64,000 nt of DNA from Pratylenchus scribneri (Eukaryota; Nematoda; Chromadorea; Rhabditida; Pratylenchidae). Position numbers and translations under genes: made by a program. This document shows positions 12,641 to 23,562 of this stretch, one piece after another. Position 1 is the first letter of the stretch. Each line of letters begins with the position of its first letter. Where the stretch lies: NCBI GenBank assembly GCA_030063045.1, contig JAQSEB010000046.1, positions 1,798,001-1,862,000 of the forward strand, written 5' to 3'. The notes under the pieces are model-generated. The model did no database searches. It worked only from the letters and a program-made list of their open reading frames with translations, and was not told the origin of the DNA.

Positions 12641-13222
12641 CCCATTTTTTCACAATTATTATTTTTCATTTTATCAGAAACGAACAAAAGTATTTGGAGA
12701 AAATCCATTCACAAATACATTAATCAGCCGCGAAGATTTTTATCTCTTTCTTTATTCCTGATCTTTTTGTTTAAAAAGACGAGTTTTTTTAATTTTAATT
12801 TTTTGAGGAAGAAATTCAAAAATTTTGGATGTGCATTTTTTGTCCTCTATTTCAGTGGAGCGGACTATGGATTTGGGATGGAATTTATAGGGGAGGAAAA
12901 GGGCTAATTTTTAATAAAATGGAAACGTATATCCTAAAAGGAAGTGGATACAATTTATCTTCTTTGTAAAAATAACATTTTATTGATTTTTAATCGAACA
13001 AATATTTTAGTTATGACCATAAATCTAAAAAATTTTATGGTGGTCATCAATTCTATTTTTTGATCAAAATTTTGTAATTCGGCTAAATTTCCGAGCAACA
13101 ATTATTGTCTCTTTATTCAAATTACATTATTTTCAATTAAATTTACCCAAATTCCTCTTTGAAAGTAAATTTTTATAATAACAAGTTATATGATATTGTA
13201 AACACGATTTGTAATCATATTT
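12641..13222. other. Intergenic, no gene seen
   Basis: AT-rich sequence. The open frame at 12599-12907 continues out of the dispersed repeat and shows no domain, so it is not called. Confidence 0.35.
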
Positions 13223-13656
13223 TCAATCACTGTCATTGCGTTTGCGTTTCAATCCAAAGCTTTTCTTCTGCCCAAATAGAATTGCTTCAACCTTATCGCC
13301 AGCTCCGAAAATGCTCACAGTTGGGTAGAGGCGTTCAACATTCAAAGGGATAGGGTCGACATTGGCAATATCTTCAATAAAAAGAATAGAAAGGAATTCA
13401 TTGAAGAAGAATTTTTGCTAATTCACCCAGATGACGACCATTTATTGTAAAGAAAATTTGACGAGTTTTAACATTCAACACACAGCTGATCAAATCACCC
13501 ACACGGAATTGGCCTCCATTCAATTCATGTGATATACCGCATTCCCAAAAATGGCCATAACAGTTCAATCCAGAATTGTAGCCACATGATGGCGAGAATA
13601 AGCCTACGGATTTATTCATAGGCATTTCTTTCTCGCTTAAACCAATTTTTACCCAT
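13223..13656 (-). CDS. Divergent SPRY-domain gene, two 3' exons only
   Basis: Two minus-strand exons, 13427-13656 and 13223-13371. The first encodes WVKIGLS, GLFSPSCGYNSGLNCYG, GGQFRVGDLISCVLNV and IFFTINGRHLG, a clear SPRY second half. The second encodes LYPTVSIFGAGDKVEAILFG and ends in a basic tail (GLKRKRNDSD, stop 13223). The exon start phase and the intron after the Gly of NGxxLG are at the same positions as in the F-box/SPRY family, but the sequence is far more diverged and closer to ordinary SPRY proteins. No upstream exons are recognisable before 13656, so it is a 5'-truncated fragment or a gene whose first exons I cannot see. Reading frames are open. Confidence 0.6.
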
Positions 13657-14097
13657 CTGAAATATTCAATAAAAATGCTATATTCTGTGCAAATATGCCA
13701 TTATTTTATTTAAAATATGGTAATTTATTTGTCCTTTTTGAATCATTTTCGTTTGTATTACTTTATTTTTTGACGTGCTTTATTTTCAAATATATTTAAA
13801 ACTTTTTAAAACAGCAATTTCTTATCAAAGATACACATAATATAGTAAAATTTTCATACTATTTTTCTTTTTATTTTTTTAAATATTATCATTGCTTTTA
13901 GTCTCTATAAATAATTCCAAATTTGATTGTTCAAACTTTTCATTTTTTTCCAATCCAGAATAATTGCAAACAGCAAAATATATCATAAAAATTGATTATA
14001 AAATTTTTATTATTTTCATTATTTTAGCATAATTTTAATTTTCAATTGAAATTAGATTATTAATGGAAATTCTTGACCAATAATATTTGCATTATTC

Positions 14098-14545
14098 AGA
14101 GTTGACAGTATTAATATTGGATTTTGTGGGCAACAATTTGCATTGCAGGGCAAATGGCTTGGGCAAATGGGAAATTCATTTGGAATTGATCGAAAAGATC
14201 TAATGTATATTGATGGATCTTTCACCAGATTCGAAAATAAAATTGATGATGACGATTTCAAAAATGGGGATTTTGTTGGCATTGGCATAATCATTCAGCC
14301 AAATACAAAAATTGAATGTTTTGTTACTTGGAATGGAAAATTGCATAAAATCAAAACAATAATGAAATGTATGTTAAAAAATTATATTTGGAATTAATAA
14401 TTTATATTCAGGGAAACATTCTATGCCGCCAAAATTTGCAAATCTTTTTCCGGCTCTCAATTTGGCCATACCCAGAGAATCAATCCGCGCAAACTTTGGC
14501 AAAGAAAAATGGCAATTCAAAGAATTTGCACTTGTCCTTGAATAA
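14098..14545 (+). pseudogene. SPRY fragment, 5' truncated, damaged donor
   Basis: Core SPRY exon is present (INIGFCGQQFALQGKWLG, NSFGIDRKDLMYIDGS, KNGDFVGIGI, ECFVTWNGKL), followed by a last exon from about 14412 (PPKFANLFPALNLA, ESIRANFGKEKWQFKEFALVLE, stop 14545). The usual LLG codons and GTAAAA donor after NGKL are altered, so splicing at the family position looks broken. No F-box-like or coiled-coil exons precede it; 13660-14090 upstream shows nothing coding. Confidence 0.7.
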
Positions 14546-15223
14546 GAATTTGAGAGATGAAGAAAATAAAGTCAATCAATGAAGATGGATCCAATAATTA
14601 TAATTTCATGCCTTATTCAATTTATATTTTCTTTCCTTTCTAAACAATCACCTATAAATTTAATATCAATCAAGACCATTTAAATATATCATTTTGGTAA
14701 AAAATAAATCTTCTCTACGTTTAATTAATATTCATGATAGTATTTTTGTAATTTAATTATTCGGTTGATTAATCTAATTTACTTGAATTATTTTATCAAC
14801 CAATCCAATTTCCAATCCCAAATTTTCTACTATATTTAATTTCCTATCGTCTTCCATTTATCAATTTGATGATCAATTAATTAATTTCGTTCATTATTAA
14901 CAATTATAATTTTATAATATTATTTAAATAAATCAATTACAAACCCAAAAAAATAAATTTTTTTCGCTAAATATTTTTATATTGCGAGAGATTAATGGAT
15001 GGATGAATCATTTTCATAAAATTTGGAATAAAAATAAATAAAATCGTCTCACTTTATCATAATCATTAATTTTTCCTTATTCAACATACAATTAATTCAG
15101 TAAATCAAATAAAAATAATATTTATATATGCAGAATTATGAACAATTATAAAATTTGATTTTACTTTTTTTAAAGCAACTTTTCTTATATAAACAAAATC
15201 GTTTATTTTTATTCATTTGCCCA
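14546..15223. other. Intergenic, no gene seen
   Basis: Very AT-rich sequence with no supported reading frame or repeat structure. Confidence 0.4.
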
Positions 15224-15462
15224 TCAATTCTCCCGACATTCAGGACTAGGGTAGCAATATTCACAAAATTTGCACTCTGGAAATCCTTTCTGGCAATTTG
15301 CACCGCAGCAAGCATCTCCAATTGGATTCAAACCGCAGTCCAAGGGCTTCTTCTCCGGATCAAAACAGTCGAAGCAATAATCGCAATTTGAGCAGTAGGA
15401 GTCGCAGTTTGTCCCACAACAACTGGCTAACGGGGCAAAGGGGACATTTCTGTATACCGGCA
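15224..15462 (-). CDS. Cysteine-rich repeat protein, 3' exon
   Basis: An open minus-strand frame ending at a stop at 15224-15226, entered through a possible acceptor (..TATACAG) at about 15463. It holds 17 cysteines in about 75 residues in two copies of the pattern CCG-x2-C-x(4-6)-C-x2-C-x2-C: once as CCGTNCDSYCSNCDYC and once as CCGANCQKGFPECKFCEYC. A KPLDC linker separates them. A third copy is in the next block upstream (15722-16018). The density and regular spacing of cysteines argue for a real exon of a disulfide-rich, probably extracellular protein, but no signal peptide is attached here. I do not recognise the family. Confidence 0.5.
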
Positions 15463-15721
15463 ACACTAAGTTCCCATCAAATTTGATGAATCATAGCTTA
15501 GCGTCTAAAGAACCAATTGGGAACATCTCTATTCATTTTATAGCCCTTCTTTATCCAATACTATATGTGTGAACATTTTGAAATAACAAATAAATTTTTG
15601 GCAAAATTATGGCCATTAAACAATGTTTTTCACTTTTATGGTCATAATTTGGCCAAAATTTGATATTTTAAAAAGTTCAATAAACCATTGAATAGCAAAG
15701 ATGAAGGGCTATAAAATACAC

Positions 15722-16018
15722 TTAACCCAAATAAAATAAAAATTTGCTTGAGAAAAATGTCCCCAACCAACAGGTTTCAGTGGCGGCGGTGGTTCCCCCA
15801 GCAGTTAAATTGTTTTGGCACATCATGTGAGGCGATATATTGCACAGGGGCCATGTGTAGCAATAATAGCAACCGAGGCAAAGGCCCAGCCAATTTGAGC
15901 AGCCGGCTCCGCAGCAGTCCAGCGGCGGAAAAACTTTTGGTGGACACACATCATTGTTGCCGCCTCGCTTCAATGCGGGGGCAGATGATGATGAAAATGT
16001 TGGTGCTCCATCCTTCAT
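15722..16018 (-). CDS. Cysteine-rich repeat protein, second block
   Basis: A minus-strand open frame with the same cysteine pattern as 15224-15462: PPLDCCGAGCSNWLGLCLGC followed by YYCYTW and PLC. It is preceded by a Ser/Ala-rich stretch and followed by a Thr/Ala-rich stretch, then a stop. The region is clearly less AT-rich than its surroundings. It may be an upstream exon of the gene whose 3' exon is at 15224-15462, or a separate decayed paralogue; no good donor or signal peptide is evident. The stated limits are those of the open frame, so the true exon is probably shorter. Confidence 0.4.
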   Translation of the reverse strand: MKDGAPTFSSSSAPALKRGGNNDVCPPKVFPPLDCCGAGCSNWLGLCLGCYYCYTWPLCNISPHMMCQNNLTAGGTTAATETCWLGTFFSSKFLFYLG

Positions 16019-17509
16019 GAAATGCCCAATCCACTTGGATTGCCATTTTGAATGTATCTAAATTTTTAATTCATTTGATAAATTAAAAAATAAATTATTT
16101 AATTATTAAAATAAAAGAAATTTTCGAACGCCCTTTCTTTAGTATGACACAATTTTTTCTTTCATAAATTTTTTTCGACAATAGCTTGTACAGATCATAA
16201 AATTTCCATTTGTTGATGTTTTAATTGGATTTAGGATGGTCAAAAATCTCTGAACAAATGAAATTGACACTTAATTGACCAAAAATAGATCAATTAGACC
16301 AAATTACTTTTTTTAATCTATTAGACTAAACAGTTATTAGGCCAAATATTTTTAGGCCGAATGACATTTTTTCCTCATTAGGCAAAATGTCATGTAGCCA
16401 CTATAATAATTAGTATTTTATATTTTACTTTTGCTGCCATCGACAAAAAATGTAGCATAAAAAAACCATAAAAAATTAGATGAGAATTTGCAATAATTTT
16501 TTTCTTCATTTTTAAATTGTAAATTTTTTGATTTAGTATAAAATATTCAAATAATTTTCAAAATTTTAATGGAATTGGAATTAAAAATAGAAAAAGTCAG
16601 CTTCATCTCTAAAAGCTTTTTTTATATTGAATATTGATGATAAATTTAAAAGGATTGCGTCAAAAATACCAAAAAAGCGCGGACAATAAAAATGATAACG
16701 AACGAAAACGTTGAAAAATCTCCCAACTGATTGAATTAATAATGTTTTCACTCAATTTCATAAATAAATTTATTTAATTTGATATTGCATTATTGAATAA
16801 GATCCCCTAGCAAATATTTCGGATATAAAACAAATGAAAAATTTGTTGGAAAATTTTATTAAATACCACCTTAAAAATTTTAATAAAATTATTTCGATTA
16901 GAAGAAAATAATTTCAGGCAAGGAGATATATCTTATTGGAATATGGGGTATATTGGAAAATTATTTAAAAATATTTAAAACCCGATATTTTCAAAAAAAA
17001 AAGATCATATTCTGTCGCGAGATTTGAAGAAAATAATTTATGGCAAGGAAAGGCCATATTGAAAATATGGGAACATTGGAAACAAATATTTAAAAATATA
17101 ATAAAGTTCATATTTCCCCGGTTCTTTCTTTTAATCCCTTTTGATTTTAATTTGGTGATCTTTTGGCTCAGAAATATTTAATTTAGAATCTTACCAAATC
17201 AAATCAAAAAATTCCATTCAGAGATATATTTTTTATAGAATATAATCAAACAAATTTAAAACAGCAAAAAGTTTAATTGTTCTTTATTTGTTACTAAAGG
17301 TCCAATGTTCATTAAATGAAAGCAGTAAACATTTATGTGTTTATTTTTATCCGAAATTGAAATATTTAAATGAATCAAAAATAAAATAAGTGAATTTTGA
17401 TGGATTTGTTCATTTCCTTCAAAAATTAAATCAAATAAATAAATAATTGTATGGGAATTAAATTAAGTTGATTGATTCATTCTCATTATTTTTCTTTCCT
17501 AGCTATTAT
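16019..17509. other. Intergenic, includes copied 3' flank
   Basis: No gene seen. Two similar ~130-bp stretches around 16900-17100 (AAGAAAATAATTT..GGCAAGGA) suggest a small local duplication. From about 17140 on, the sequence is the inverted copy of the 2041-2440 flank. Confidence 0.4.
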
Positions 17510-17905
17510 TCTTGACAAATTCTTATTCAAGGACACTTCCGAATTTCTTGAATTGCCATGATTCCTTCACGAAATTTGTTCGGACTGAATCACCAACACA
17601 ATATAAATCGACAGAGGGGAGCAATTCAATTGTGGAGAATTTTGACGGCAATTCGGTCTTCACTGAATTTGAATTAATTTATTTTAATAAACATTGTTAT
17701 ATTTTTTCTCTTAAATATTTTATTAAATTTCAATTATTTTACCCATCAATCTTGCATTCCAAGTGGCAAAACATTCCATTTTGAAATTTGAACAATGGAT
17801 TATTACGAGGCCAACAAAATCTCCTTTCTTGAAATATCCATAACAAGTTCCGAAATCGATGTGGGATTCATCAATCCAAATTCCATTCTCCGCCAAACTA
17901 AAACA
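17140..17905 (-). repeat. Inverted segmental duplicate of about 1660-2440
   Basis: Sequence reads on the minus strand as the end of the intact SPRY gene plus ~400 bases of its 3' flank, collinear with about 1660-2440 and still highly similar even in the noncoding flank. Homology stops sharply near 17905, just before the start of the SPRY core exon. The two copies are therefore a fairly recent inverted duplication about 15.5 kb apart. Confidence 0.75.
17513..17905 (-). pseudogene. SPRY fragment inside the inverted duplicate
   Basis: Minus strand encodes AENGIWIDESHIDFGTCYG, KKGDFVGLVI, MECFATWNARLMG, then after an intron TELPSKFSTIELLPSVDLYC, DSVRTNFVKESWQFKKFGSVLE and a stop. It matches exons 5-6 of the 600-2041 gene residue by residue, but the first ~35 residues of exon 5 and all upstream exons are absent, so it cannot encode a full SPRY domain. 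Confidence 0.8.
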
Positions 17906-18105
17906 TCGAAATTTCGACGATCGAAATCGAAAGTCGAAATTTTTACCCCACCCCTGATGGGTCATTCTTATATTTCATTAGTCAAGCAATACTAATTTTT
18001 TGCTTAATTTGAATATTTTAAATAACATTTTATTTAAAATTCTGAAAAATATCGTGACAAATTTGTTTAAATTTGAATTCTCATCAAATAAATTGGGCAA
18101 ATATT

Positions 18106-19133
18106 TTTTTTTATCTGCTATTTCAATTTTTTTTATCTGCAAGGTTTTTTCTTCTTTTCTTTTCCCTTCTTCATGCTTATCTCTCATCCCCTTTGCTCTC
18201 TTGCTTACATAAACGGTTCCAGGGGTGCGCGGAAGTCAAAAAGAAGGTGCGCGGGATATCCGGATATATGGGGATTAAGGAGGATTAAGGGGGATTAAGC
18301 CTCGAAATGGATGCGAAAAGGCCCGGAAGGTCAGGGAAAGGTAACAGAGGCCCGGAGATTGCGCGAGATTAAACTGGATATAGGGGGATTAAGGTGGATA
18401 TAGGGGGATTAAGCCGGATTAAGCTTAGTTAGGGGCTAGGGATTAGGGTTATGGTTAGGGGCGGCATGGGATCTAGGGGCTAGGGGTTCGGAGCATGAGG
18501 GATATAGCCAGATATAGGGGGATTAAGGTGGATAAAGGGGGATTAAGCCGGATTAAGCTTAGTTAGGGGCTAGGGATTAGGGTTAGGGGTTCGGAGAATG
18601 GGATTCTCGCGAAGCCGGAAGCAAACGGCCAAACCAAGACTCACGCCCATTCATTTCGGGGCTTAATCCGGCTTAATCCCCCTTAATCCACGTATATCCC
18701 CTTATATCCGGCTTAATCCCGTGCAGTCTCCAGGCCTCTGTTACACTTCCCCGACGTTCCCATGGACTTCCAGGGCATTCCGTATCCATTTCGGGGCTTA
18801 ATCCCCTTTAATCCTCTTTAATCCCCTTATATCCAGCTATATCCCGCCCAGTCTCAGGGCCTTCGACTAACTTCCCTGACCTTCCTCTGGCCCTACTGGC
18901 TATTTCCCAACAAATTCGGGGCTTAATCCGGCTTAATCCCTCTTAATCCTCCTTTCCTCCTTAATCCCCATATATCCGGATATCCCGCGCACCTTCTTTT
19001 TGACTTCCGCGCACCCCTGGAACCGTTTATGTAAGCAAGAGAGCAAAGGGGATGAGAGATAAGCATGAAGAAGGGAAAAGAAAAGAAGAAAAAACCTTGC
19101 AGATAAAAAAAATTGAAATAGCAGATAAAAAAA
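18106..19133. mobile_element. GC-richer foldback element with ~180-bp terminal inverted repeats
   Basis: The left end (18106 to about 18283) and right end (about 18957-19133) are near-perfect inverted copies: both carry TTTTTTTTATCTGC repeats, a CTTTTCCCTTCTTCATGC stretch, ACGGTTCCAGGGGTGCGCGG and GATATCCGGATATATGGGG. The interior continues as imperfect palindrome: the left half is full of GGATTAAG and GGATATAGGGG units, the right half of CTTAATCC and TATATCCCC units, with GGGGCTAGGGATTAGGGTTA blocks near the middle. It is much richer in GC than the surrounding DNA and codes for nothing. The open frames across the ends are products of the inverted repeat. No target duplication was recognised. 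Confidence 0.8.
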
Positions 19134-19502
19134 ATTGACATCCAATAAATTGTAGAGAAATGGCATGCAATTGAAGAATAAAAACTTTCTAAAAGTGCAA
19201 AATGCCGCTTAAAATTAAAGGCCGCGAAAAATTTTTTGATGCCAGACACATTATTTTAAATTTAATTTATTTCTCTCGTACAAATATTAAAATTCAATTT
19301 ATTTAAATGAATCAATATTTAAATTTTATTCGACAGAAATAATTTATTCAAATTTTATCATGAGTAATGCATAAGAGTACAAACTAAAACTACAAACATA
19401 AAATTGAGATAAATCTATGGGCATGTACAGCAGAAGTGCTGATTTCAAAGATATTTACATAATAGTACTTATAAAAAATTAATTTAAAATATTGTAAAAT
19501 GT
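19134..19502. other. Spacer, no gene seen
   Basis: AT-rich DNA between the foldback element and the 3' end of the chemoreceptor gene; would contain the receptor's 3' UTR. No feature recognised. Confidence 0.4.
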
Positions 19503-21232
19503 TCAATTTGGCGCAATTTGTTGTTGTGGCTTGCATCTGAAGTGGAATATTCTGGTGAAGGAATTGCGATAAGGTTTATTAATCAGGATGGTGATAATAG
19601 GGTTCACAGTTGGAATTGCATAAATTAGTATTCCAATTTGAAGTTGTTTAATTTTTTCTTTCCCGTTCATTCCAGAAAAGAGGAAAAATCCCATTGTAAC
19701 CATAAAACAGAGCGAAATAAAAGGAAATGCAGCCTTAAATAAAAATTATTGTGAAATTTAAAATTTAATTTTTTTAAATAGAAAATATTCAAAATATTTA
19801 ATTATTTATATATTACATTTTAAAAATTTAAAATTTTATCTTCGTGAAAATTAAAATTTTTTTATTATAAATTTATATTATATATAATAAACAAATTAAT
19901 TATTAGGATAAAAATCAGCTATTTCTTGTTATTTTTTTTTATTAAAGTAGTAAAATTATCTACCAAAATTGTCAATGTCCGCGTCAATTGTTTATTCAAT
20001 TTGCGTGTATTTTCACTGAAACCTCCGTGCCTATTGACGAATCGAATTATGCGCCAACGGAGAACAATTATTATAGAATAAAAAATAATCATGCAAAAAA
20101 TTGACCAAATCCATAAATAACGAAAAAAAGAAATTAATTTCTTAAAAATAAATTAAAAATAATTTTTATATAAAAAACCTATACCTCATCAACAACAATG
20201 AAGCAACTTTCTTGGAGTAAATTCATTGCATTTAAATATTCATAATCTTCAGGTCGACATTCTAAAATGCCGGAATGGAAATTGGCAAAAACTATAGACA
20301 CAACGGAAACATATAGAACAATGGGCAAACAGATTAATAGGAAATAGTTGAATAAGCTAATTTGCGTATTTCTAAATTTTTAATTTTTTTACGATTAAAA
20401 GTTTTTTTATAAGAATTTACGTTAATTTTTTTCTATTAAATTCGATTTATCGGTTTCAATTTCAACTCAATTTATCTTTTTATTTATTAATTACCCCGCA
20501 TGAAACAAAATACTGAATTTAGCTAATCTAATTATTTTAAATAATTTACTATATTTATCAACAAACCGGACTAAGAGAAAATATCTGTAGAAAAATTGAA
20601 AGATAATAAGCATTATATCGAAACCAAATGTGAGACTGTTGATGCAATTGAGTATGACAAGACCAAATGCTCCAAAATATTGATAAAAATTAACTGCAAA
20701 ATAGCCATAATATACTCCAATAAATTTATTGTCATCCAGATGAACAAGTAACTATATAAAAAAAAATTTATTTTTTTAAATTTTTACACATATATTTTCT
20801 AATAAATATTGAAAATTCGAATTGGCTTATTGTTTTTAAAATTTCGTATTTTAAACGATTAATCGTTAGAGCTTATTAGATCTAAGGTTTACTTCGGCGT
20901 TAATTTTTAGCTTTTAGACAATAATAAATAAAAGATTTATTAGGATTAAAACAACCACTTAAATTTTATAAGTCAAACTCATATGTTATCAATTTAAAAT
21001 TTAATTGACAAATTTATTAAGTCTATCCTAGCATTTGTTAAGAAGTATCTACCGGAGTCCCAATGATTAATTGGAAGAGAAACAAGAAATCAAAAATGCA
21101 AGTTTGGAGCAGAATTCGGCTGTGATTGATCATTTCCTTCGGAGTTTTTGCCAAAATAAGCCAAATTAATAAAAAATTAAGGAGAAGACCGACAGGATGA
21201 CAAATACGCGTGAATAAATAGATAAAATCCAT
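19503..21232 (-). CDS. Seven-transmembrane chemoreceptor (Str superfamily, Srd-like), 319 aa
   Basis: Five exons on the minus strand (21053-21232, 20567-20751, 20185-20371, 19964-20140, 19503-19733) join in frame to 960 nt. Hydrophobic segments fit seven membrane spans: PVGLLLNFLLIWLILA, RILLQTCIFDFLFLFQLII, a TM3 ending IFQFFYRYFLLVR, FLLICLPIVLYVSVVSIVF, YLWIWSIFCMIIFYSIII, ISLCFMVTMGFFLFSG and IPTVNPIITILI followed by NKPYR. The YRY motif after TM3 and NP..xPYR at the end are typical of nematode Srd/Str chemosensory receptors, which act in ciliated sensory neurons. The length is normal for the family. No lesion was found. The start was placed at the first in-frame ATG before TM1. Assignment to Srd rather than a sister family is less sure than the superfamily. 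Confidence 0.85.
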
Positions 21233-21944
21233 TTTCTCTAAAAATGTTTTATGTAGAATCGGTATGAAGGGAATCACTATATGGAATTATGCACTTTTTG
21301 AAAATTTTTTTATCTAAGTCTCGCTGGAATGTGTTGGAACTGCGGAGGAATGTAAGAGTGGTCTCCGGAGTGTGCGTAGCCGAAATGCGGGAACTAGATG
21401 AGTTTGTGGCGAGCGCAGCAAGCCGAGGCGGAGCCACACTCCGGAGTCCACTCTGAAATGCCCACCGGAGCAGTTCAAATCCGTATTTCCTTTGCGCGAC
21501 TAACTTTTTTATTTTTGTGTTTTATGCCCAACGGATGACATTTTCGTAACCAGTCCGTCGAGACGCGTCGATTCATGTTTTTTAGTTTTATGTGAAATCA
21601 ATAGCATTTTCGAACTCAGCTCGTCGAGACGAGCCGATTGGTATATCATTTCAAAATTTGAAAAAACATTCAATAAGTGCATATTTCCATATAGCGTCGG
21701 GAAATTTCTATATGAGGCTTAACGGAATTATTTGAATAAAATGCCTTTCTAATAAATCTAATTAACATTTTTTAAAAGGAAATAATGAAATGCACCTGCT
21801 GCTACCCTTTTTCAAAATCATATCAAATAAATAGGACATTAGAAAATTTAATTATTTCTTTGGGTGAAATATGTTTTAGAGTAAAAAAATTTTTAGAATT
21901 TATTATTCAATATTGATTTTGAATTGCTGAGAATTGGTCATAAT
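21233..21944. other. Spacer with GC-rich hairpin and CG-containing repeats
   Basis: A GC-rich island at about 21320-21500 contains an inverted pair, GAGTGGTCTCCGGAGTGTG at 21357-21375 and its near-complement at 21434-21452 (one mismatch). About 21550-21660 holds two GTCGAGACG(C/A)G(T/C)CGATT blocks related to ends of the element at 25866-26185. No gene seen. Confidence 0.45.
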
Positions 21945-22210
21945 CTCAATATCATTAAAGAATTTCATTGAATTGTTTAAAACGCTATTCTTCTTTACCA
22001 AAATTGGCATTTCCTGATTGCCACCTTGGTACAAAGTGACAGTCGGGTAAATTTGAAATGTGGCAAATTTTGAGGGCAATTCAACTTTTTTGAATTTAAA
22101 AGAATATTAAAATTTATATTGATAATATTTTTATCTTTGAAAATTACTTCGCAATTCACCGTTCCATGCGAAAAAACATTGCATTGAAAATTGGTCGGCG
22201 AAAAAATTAA
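21945..22210 (-). pseudogene. SPRY gene 3' relic with frameshift and stop
   Basis: On the minus strand the end of the SPRY core exon (MQCFFAWNGELR) is followed by last-exon sequence VELPSKFATFQIYPTVTLYQGGN, after which the frame shifts and the conserved NANFGKEE is interrupted by a stop. All upstream exons are missing. Clearly nonfunctional. Confidence 0.65.
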
Positions 22211-23562
22211 CAATTGTTAAATCCTCCCATAGCTATATTCTATGGATAAAAAGCGAGGTGGGTACAAAGTACAAACTAAATACTTCAACAATTTTTATCA
22301 TTTGGAATGAAAGTTTAACAAATTTAAAAAATTCATCGATAATTGAATGAAAGAGATCTCATTATTTTCATTCATCCATTCCACACAATTTTTTGATTTA
22401 TTTCTGGTTTGACCTTGGTTTCATTTCCTCATTGCATGCATGCAAATAGATTTTTGTCACATTTGTAGGCAAATTGTATTTGTCACGGATCCGAGGATCC
22501 GGACGAGGATTTTTAACTGACTAATTTTTGGTTTCAAATTTTTGGCTTTTCATTTTTCATTATTTTATTAATCAATTCTTTTATTTAATCATTTTCTTCA
22601 TTTTCTCACACTTTCTTTTATTCCATAAAGATTGTTATCATAATTTCCCCCAGGCAAATGTTCCCCCATTAAATGATCAATTGTTTCTCATTCCATTCAA
22701 CACTTTCAATGCTGCAATAATCAACATTTATTTTCCTTGGAAATAAATTAAAATAAAAGTGATTTGATAATAAACTTTGTTAATTTTATTTCAACTCAAA
22801 ATTGGTTTGGCCCAACTTCCAGTCCCCGAAGGACCGGTCAACTAATTCAAAGGCAAAAATATCGCCTTTCACCACACAAAACATCCACAATTTCAATTAC
22901 ATCAACTTTGGAATTGCACATTTTATTTTGGTAATTTGGTTTGGTTGGATTGATTCTGCACATAAACTGTTTCTTTTGAAATCCGACAGTATTCATAGCC
23001 CTGAACAGTAAATGAATTTAAATGTAATATTAATATTATTAATTGGGTGGTATTTAATTTGTCCAAAAAAACATTAGAATTTGCTAAAAAATAATCTATT
23101 TTAAAATGGTTTAAGAGAATTGTCCTATATTCATAAATCATTGTCCTATAGGATAAAGCTGCTGATCAAGAATTAAGACGAGTTGAATGAGCATATAATT
23201 TGTTATGGTTAGGTCAAATATTAAGTATATTAAAGAGTCTAAATTTAAACCAATTTTTTTATTTCAAATTTATTTAAGAAAATCATTTTTCACTACTGGG
23301 TATTGATATCGATCCGAGGAGAAAATAGACTATTTAAGCGACAGAACTATTTAACCCTTGATAACTTAAAAATTAGTTTACACAAGCTATTAGAACGTCA
23401 AACTAAGGGCCTTACCATTGTCCCGCTACAACTTTTTATCTAACATTAAGAGATCTATCGTTCGGGTATTTTGTCTAATATAAATCATTGAATGAACCAT
23501 TATAATTTTTTTTACAATTTAGTATATTTAGAGTATTTTATTCTTTAATTCAATCATTCATT
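22211..23562. other. Intergenic with two weak coding-like stretches
   Basis: No firm gene. A minus-strand stretch at about 22858-22998 follows a possible acceptor (ACTGTTCAG) and stays open with four cysteines (ends GERRYFCL-stop), perhaps a lone exon. A plus-strand frame at 23249-23443 contains RQTKGLTIVPLQLFI before its stop, reminiscent of a bacterial SmpB motif. Both are recorded as weak findings. A GGATCCGAGGATCCGGACGAGG cluster at about 22490 is a local oddity. Confidence 0.3.

Noticed and set aside
15298..15486. Ser/Arg-rich plus-strand frame
   Set aside because: Shadow of the minus-strand cysteine-rich exon.
18420..18600. Interstitial telomere sequence
   Set aside because: GGGATTAGGGTTA-like blocks are irregular, part of the palindromic element, and do not form a telomeric tandem.
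18000..19249. Hydrophobic open frames at both ends of the foldback element
   Set aside because: The same frames appear in both orientations because the ends are inverted copies; composition and lack of splice context do not support a gene.
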